A stretch of 7,610 nt of DNA from NCBI GenBank assembly GCA_900756725.1, contig CAAELJ010000053.1, forward strand, positions 1 through 7,610, in the 5' to 3' direction. Under the pieces are notes generated by a model that saw only the letters and a list, made by a program, of their open reading frames with translations, was not told the origin of the DNA and did no database searches. The position numbers and the translations under genes are program-made. Each line of letters begins with the position of its first letter. The first letter of the stretch is position 1. The stretch is from an uncultured Collinsella sp. (GTDB lineage: Bacteria; Actinomycetota; Coriobacteriia; Coriobacteriales; Coriobacteriaceae). Below, in pieces: positions 4,765-7,610 of the stretch.

Positions 4765-5555
4765 TGCCTATCGGACCTGCGCGAATGCCGCTCTTCGATC
4801 ACCTGGGAGAGCTCCGTCGCCGCCTGACCATCGTGGTCGTATCGGTGTTTGCCGCCGCTATCGTGCTGTACTTCGCCACGCCCGTGGTGCTCGACATCCT
4901 GGAAGACCCCATCCGCTCCTTTGTGCCGGACGGTAAGTTCTACATCACCACCACGCTCGGCGGCTTTGGCCTGCGCTTCTCGCTGGCCATCAAGATGGCC
5001 GTGGTCATGTGCACGCCCATGATCATCTGGCAGATTCTAGCATTTTTCCTGCCGGCGCTGCGTCCCAACGAGCGCAAATGGGTCGTGCCCACGGTGCTCG
5101 CCTCGACGGTGCTGTTCTTCCTGGGCGCCATCTTCTGCTATTTCATCATCATCCCGGCGGGCTTTGAGTGGCTTATCGGCGAGACCTCGGCCGTCGCCAC
5201 GGCGCTGCCCGACCTGGAGAACTACGTCAACATGGAGCTGCTCTTTATGATCGGCTTTGGCGTGGCGTTTGAGCTGCCGCTTATCATCTTCTACCTGTCC
5301 GTCTTCCACATCGTGTCCTACGCGGCCTTCCGCGGCGCCTGGCGCTACGTGTACGTGGGCCTGCTTGTGGGCTCGGCTGTGATTACGCCCGACGGCTCGC
5401 CCGTTACGCTGGGCCTCATGTATGGTGCCCTGCTCTCGCTCTACGAGATTTCGCTCGCCATTGCCCGCGTGGTCATTACCGCGCGCGAGGGCAAGGAGGG
5501 CTTGTTTGTGAGCCGTCTGGACCTGTTCTCGGACGATGAGGACGACGAGGAGTAA
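4764..5555 (+). CDS. tatC: Sec-independent protein translocase TatC
   Basis: TatC is the six-helix membrane receptor that binds twin-arginine signal peptides and assembles with TatA/TatB. The 263-residue product shows the family landmarks: HLGELRRRL at 13-21 (cytoplasmic N-terminus, Glu16), LPALRPNERKW at 96-106 with Glu103 (the first cytoplasmic loop, part of the signal-peptide site), FELPLIIFYL starting near 169 with Glu170, ITPDGSP at 207-213, and YEISLAIAR at 227-235. About six hydrophobic segments span roughly 22-235. The tail ends in an acidic run (SDDEDDEE). Length is close to the usual 240-260. The ATG overlaps the stop of the upstream subunit by one base, with AAGGGAGG (4747-4754) inside that gene as ribosome site. 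The end of tatC also supplies the ribosome site of hypA, indicating one operon. Confidence 0.96.
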   Translation: MPIGPARMPLFDHLGELRRRLTIVVVSVFAAAIVLYFATPVVLDILEDPIRSFVPDGKFYITTTLGGFGLRFSLAIKMAVVMCTPMIIWQILAFFLPALRPNERKWVVPTVLASTVLFFLGAIFCYFIIIPAGFEWLIGETSAVATALPDLENYVNMELLFMIGFGVAFELPLIIFYLSVFHIVSYAAFRGAWRYVYVGLLVGSAVITPDGSPVTLGLMYGALLSLYEISLAIARVVITAREGKEGLFVSRLDLFSDDEDDEE

Positions 5556-5561
5556 ATCGGT

Positions 5562-5918
5562 ATGCACGAGGTTGGCATTGTCAACGGCATACTCGATACA
5601 GTGATTCGCGCGGCGCGTGGGGCGGGGGCCTCGCGCGCCGTTTTGGTAACGCTGCGTATCGGGGATATGACCGAAGTTGTGCGCGAGGCGCTCGACTTTG
5701 CGTGGGAGACATTTCGCGATGAGGACCCGCTCACGCGAGGCTGCGAGCTTGCCGTGGAGGAAGTCCATCCACAAAGCGAGTGTCTGGACTGCGGGGAGGT
5801 CTTTGAGCACGATCGCTTCCATTGCCGCTGTCCCCAATGTGGCGGCGCCAACGTGCGCCTGCTGCACGGCCGCGAACTCGACATCGCAAGTATCGAAATC
5901 GAAACCCCCGACGATTAG
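5562..5918 (+). CDS. hypA: Hydrogenase nickel-insertion protein HypA
   Basis: HypA is a small cytoplasmic nickel metallochaperone that works with the GTPase HypB to place nickel in [NiFe]-hydrogenase precursors (and urease in some species). The 118-residue length is typical. The N-terminus MHEVGIV carries His2, the conserved nickel ligand (MHE). The zinc site is present as CLDC (74-77) and CPQC (90-93); Cys88, just before the second pair, is extra. The fold fits up to the final IEIETPDD. The ATG follows tatC by 6 bases, and its ribosome site GAGGAG (5547-5552) lies in the last tatC codons, so it is almost certainly co-transcribed with tat. No hydrogenase structural gene lies in the window. 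Confidence 0.95.
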   Translation: MHEVGIVNGILDTVIRAARGAGASRAVLVTLRIGDMTEVVREALDFAWETFRDEDPLTRGCELAVEEVHPQSECLDCGEVFEHDRFHCRCPQCGGANVRLLHGRELDIASIEIETPDD

Positions 5919-5973
5919 CCCATCAGCCACCTGGGGACGGGGTATAAAGGGGCAAAAGTAAGGAGCGCTGAGT

Positions 5974-6657
5974 ATGGCTGAGAAAACGATTGATATCGCG
6001 TCGCCGATCCTGTCGCGCAATGAGCGCCTGGCAGATCAGCTGCGTCAGCGATTTAATGAGGCAGGCACCTATGTGATCAACGTCTTGTCGAGCCCTGGCT
6101 CGGGCAAGACCACCACGATCCTGGGCACCAACGAGCGCCTGCGTGACAAGGCGGGCCTGCGCTGCGCCGTCATCGAGGGCGACATCGCCTCGGACGTCGA
6201 CGCCATCACCATGAAGGAAGCCGGCATGCCTGCCATCCAGATCAACACGGGGGGCCTGTGCCACCTCGAGGGCAACATGATCATGGAGGCCGTCGACGCG
6301 TTCGACCAGGCTGTGGGTCTGGAAAACATCGACGTCATCTTTATCGAAAATGTGGGCAACCTGGTCTGCCCGGTCGACTTTGACCTGGGCGAGAACCTGT
6401 CCATCATGATTCTTTCGGTGCCCGAGGGCGACGACAAGCCCATCAAGTACCCGGGCATCTTCCAACACGCCGGCGCGCAGCTGCTCAACAAGGTCGACGT
6501 GGCTCCGGCTTTCGATTTTGACATGGATAGGTATACTAAGACACTCGATGACCTCAATCCGCAGGCGCCGCGGTTTGCCGTGAGCGCGCGCAAGGGCGAG
6601 GGCATGGATGCCTGGTGCGATTGGCTCATCGGGCAGATTGAGCAAGCAAGGGCGTAA
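5974..6657 (+). CDS. hypB: Hydrogenase nickel-incorporation GTPase HypB
   Basis: HypB is a SIMIBI-class GTPase that passes nickel to HypA and hydrogenase precursors under GTP control. The 227-residue product begins directly with the GTPase domain. Walker A is SPGSGKT at 40-46 (Lys45); EGDIASDVDA (68-77) is the conserved switch region; NKVD at 172-175 is the guanine-specificity motif. The G-domain metal site is intact: Cys96-His97 in GLCHLEG and Cys132 in GNLVCP. It lacks the N-terminal CxxCGC high-affinity nickel site of E. coli HypB and the His-rich stretch seen in nickel-storing HypB proteins, so it is a minimal form. TAAGGAG (5959-5965) lies 8 bases before the ATG. The 55-base gap after hypA has no clear terminator, consistent with one operon, though TATAAA at 5943-5948 could add an internal promoter. 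Confidence 0.95.
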   Translation: MAEKTIDIASPILSRNERLADQLRQRFNEAGTYVINVLSSPGSGKTTTILGTNERLRDKAGLRCAVIEGDIASDVDAITMKEAGMPAIQINTGGLCHLEGNMIMEAVDAFDQAVGLENIDVIFIENVGNLVCPVDFDLGENLSIMILSVPEGDDKPIKYPGIFQHAGAQLLNKVDVAPAFDFDMDRYTKTLDDLNPQAPRFAVSARKGEGMDAWCDWLIGQIEQARA

Positions 6658-6711
6658 GTCGGCCGCCATACGGGCGGGCGTAGCCGCAGAGATACGAGAT
6701 AGGAGCCTCTT

Positions 6712-7610
6712 TTGAAGCTCATCATCGCCGAGAAAAACGACGCCGCGCGTCAGATCGCCGAGCGTCTGTCCACGGGTAAGCCCAAAAAGGACAAGGTGTA
6801 CAACACCGCCATCTACCGCTTTGAGTGGAAGGGCGAGGAGTGCGTGACGATCGGCCTTGCCGGTCACATCCTTGCGCCTGATTTTTGCGACAGCGTGCTG
6901 TTCGATAAAAAGCTGGGCTGGTATTCGGTCACCGAGGACGGCGAGATACTGCCGGCCGACATGCCCGATGGCCTGGCGCGTCCGCCTTACGACACCAAGC
7001 GTAAGCCGTTCCTTGCCGATGGCATCTCCATTAAGGGCTGGAAGCTCGAGAGTCTGCCTTACCTCACCTGGGCGCCCGTCATTAAGTTGCCGGCTGAGAA
7101 AGAGCTCATTCGCTCGCTTAAGAACCTCGCCAAAAAGTCCGACAGTGTCATCATCGCCACGGACTTCGATCGCGAGGGCGAGCTGATTGGTTCGGACGCC
7201 CTTAACAAGGTGCGCGAGGTTGCGCCCGACTTGCCGGTCGCCCGCGCCCAGTACTCTTCGTTTACCAAGGCCGAGATCACGCACGCTTTCGATAATCTCG
7301 TCACGCTCGATCAGAATCTGGCCGACGCCGGCGAGAGCCGCCAGCACATCGACCTCATTTGGGGTGCGGTGCTCACGCGCTATCTGACGCTCGCCAAGTT
7401 TGGTGGCTTTGGCAACGTGCGTTCTGCCGGCCGCGTGCAGACGCCGACGCTTGCCCTGGTGGTCGAGCGCGAGCGCGAACGCATGGCGTTTGTGCCCGAG
7501 GACTATTGGCAGATCCGCGGCATGGGCGCCGCGCAGGGTGCCGCCGAGGACGACCGCTTTAAGATTGCGCACAAGACGGCACGCTTTACCGACAAGGATG
7601 CTGCTGAGAC
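6712..7610 (+). CDS. topA: Type IA DNA topoisomerase, archaeal-TopA-like (5' part)
   Basis: Type IA topoisomerases relax negative supercoils by cutting one strand through a 5'-phosphotyrosine link. The gene starts at TTG 6712, with TAGGAG (6700-6705) 6 bases upstream, and stays open for 299 codons to the window end, so it is partial at the 3' side. The Toprim domain is clear: KLIIAEKN at 2-9 with Glu7, and ATDFDREGELIG near 149-160 with Asp151, Asp153 and Glu155. The type IA motif SAGRVQTPTL follows near 238-247. The catalytic tyrosine motif should lie further on, outside the window. The spacing of the Toprim halves and the IAEKN opening look more like archaeal-type TopA than E. coli TopA, but TopB-like identity cannot be excluded from this fragment. 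It follows hypB by 54 bases without a terminator, so partial read-through from the tat-hyp operon is possible. Confidence 0.88.
   Translation, partial: MKLIIAEKNDAARQIAERLSTGKPKKDKVYNTAIYRFEWKGEECVTIGLAGHILAPDFCDSVLFDKKLGWYSVTEDGEILPADMPDGLARPPYDTKRKPFLADGISIKGWKLESLPYLTWAPVIKLPAEKELIRSLKNLAKKSDSVIIATDFDREGELIGSDALNKVREVAPDLPVARAQYSSFTKAEITHAFDNLVTLDQNLADAGESRQHIDLIWGAVLTRYLTLAKFGGFGNVRSAGRVQTPTLALVVERERERMAFVPEDYWQIRGMGAAQGAAEDDRFKIAHKTARFTDKDAAE

Noticed and set aside
5037..6020. A 327-codon minus-strand open frame opposite tatC and hypA
   Set aside because: It is a shadow of tatC and hypA; the plus-strand products are conserved throughout.
6518..6537. TTGACA and TATACT close together inside hypB, as an internal topA promoter
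   Set aside because: The two hexamers are only 8 bases apart, far from the 16-18 needed. No -35 sits correctly for TATACT and no -10 for TTGACA.
6662..6679. CCGCC/GGCGG stem between hypB and topA as a terminator
   Set aside because: The stem has only 5 pairs and is not followed by a T-run, so there is no support for termination here.
5923..7572. A 549-codon open frame on the minus strand opposite hypB and topA
   Set aside because: It is antisense to two clearly recognised genes, has no ribosome site and reads as low-complexity R/A/G/H-rich sequence typical of antisense frames in GC-rich coding DNA.

Overview
The window reads as a stretch of chromosome from a high-GC, gut-type actinobacterium of the class Coriobacteriia, most likely Collinsella or a close relative. 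This is inferred from codon bias, strong AAGGAG-type ribosome sites, the gene content and general resemblance; no search was run. All the larger genes lie on the plus strand, and one small gene runs the other way. There is no sign of a phage, an insertion sequence with a transposase, or a CRISPR array.

Layout. (1) Positions 1-221 are non-coding and hold several stem-loops, including a well-formed terminator at 153-188 only 20 bases before the ribosome site of the next gene. (2) 222-1580 encodes the NhaA Na+/H+ antiporter. (3) 1581-1953 is a 373-base gap, AT-rich in its middle. It is bounded by two terminator-like stem-loops (1676-1707 and 1855-1888) that share a 15-base core in opposite orientations. 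(4) 1954-2208, minus strand, encodes an unrecognised 84-residue acidic protein with no lysine. It diverges across a 150-base promoter region from (5) 2359-3663, a PLP-dependent aminotransferase of the AspT-like (PF12897) type. (6) 3730-4044 encodes a single-domain STAS protein of the SpoIIAA/RsbV type. (7) A promoter at about 4117 leads into a tight run: a TatA/TatB-family subunit (GTG start at 4198), tatC (1-base overlap), hypA (6-base gap) and hypB (55-base gap). (8) After 54 bases a type IA DNA topoisomerase begins at 6712 with TTG; it is cut by the window end.

How the genes fit together. The clearest functional unit is tat-hyp. The Tat translocase exports folded, cofactor-loaded proteins, and HypA/HypB deliver nickel to [NiFe] enzymes, which are classic Tat cargo. 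Their near-contiguous arrangement suggests co-expression of nickel insertion and export, but no hydrogenase structural gene is present here. NhaA (sodium/pH homeostasis), the aminotransferase (amino-acid nitrogen metabolism), the STAS protein (partner-switching regulation) and the topoisomerase look like independent core functions.

No wholly new multi-gene system is evident. The most interesting unexplained signals are non-coding: the attenuator-like nhaA leader, the paired stem-loops at 1676-1888, and the structured leader of the tat operon.
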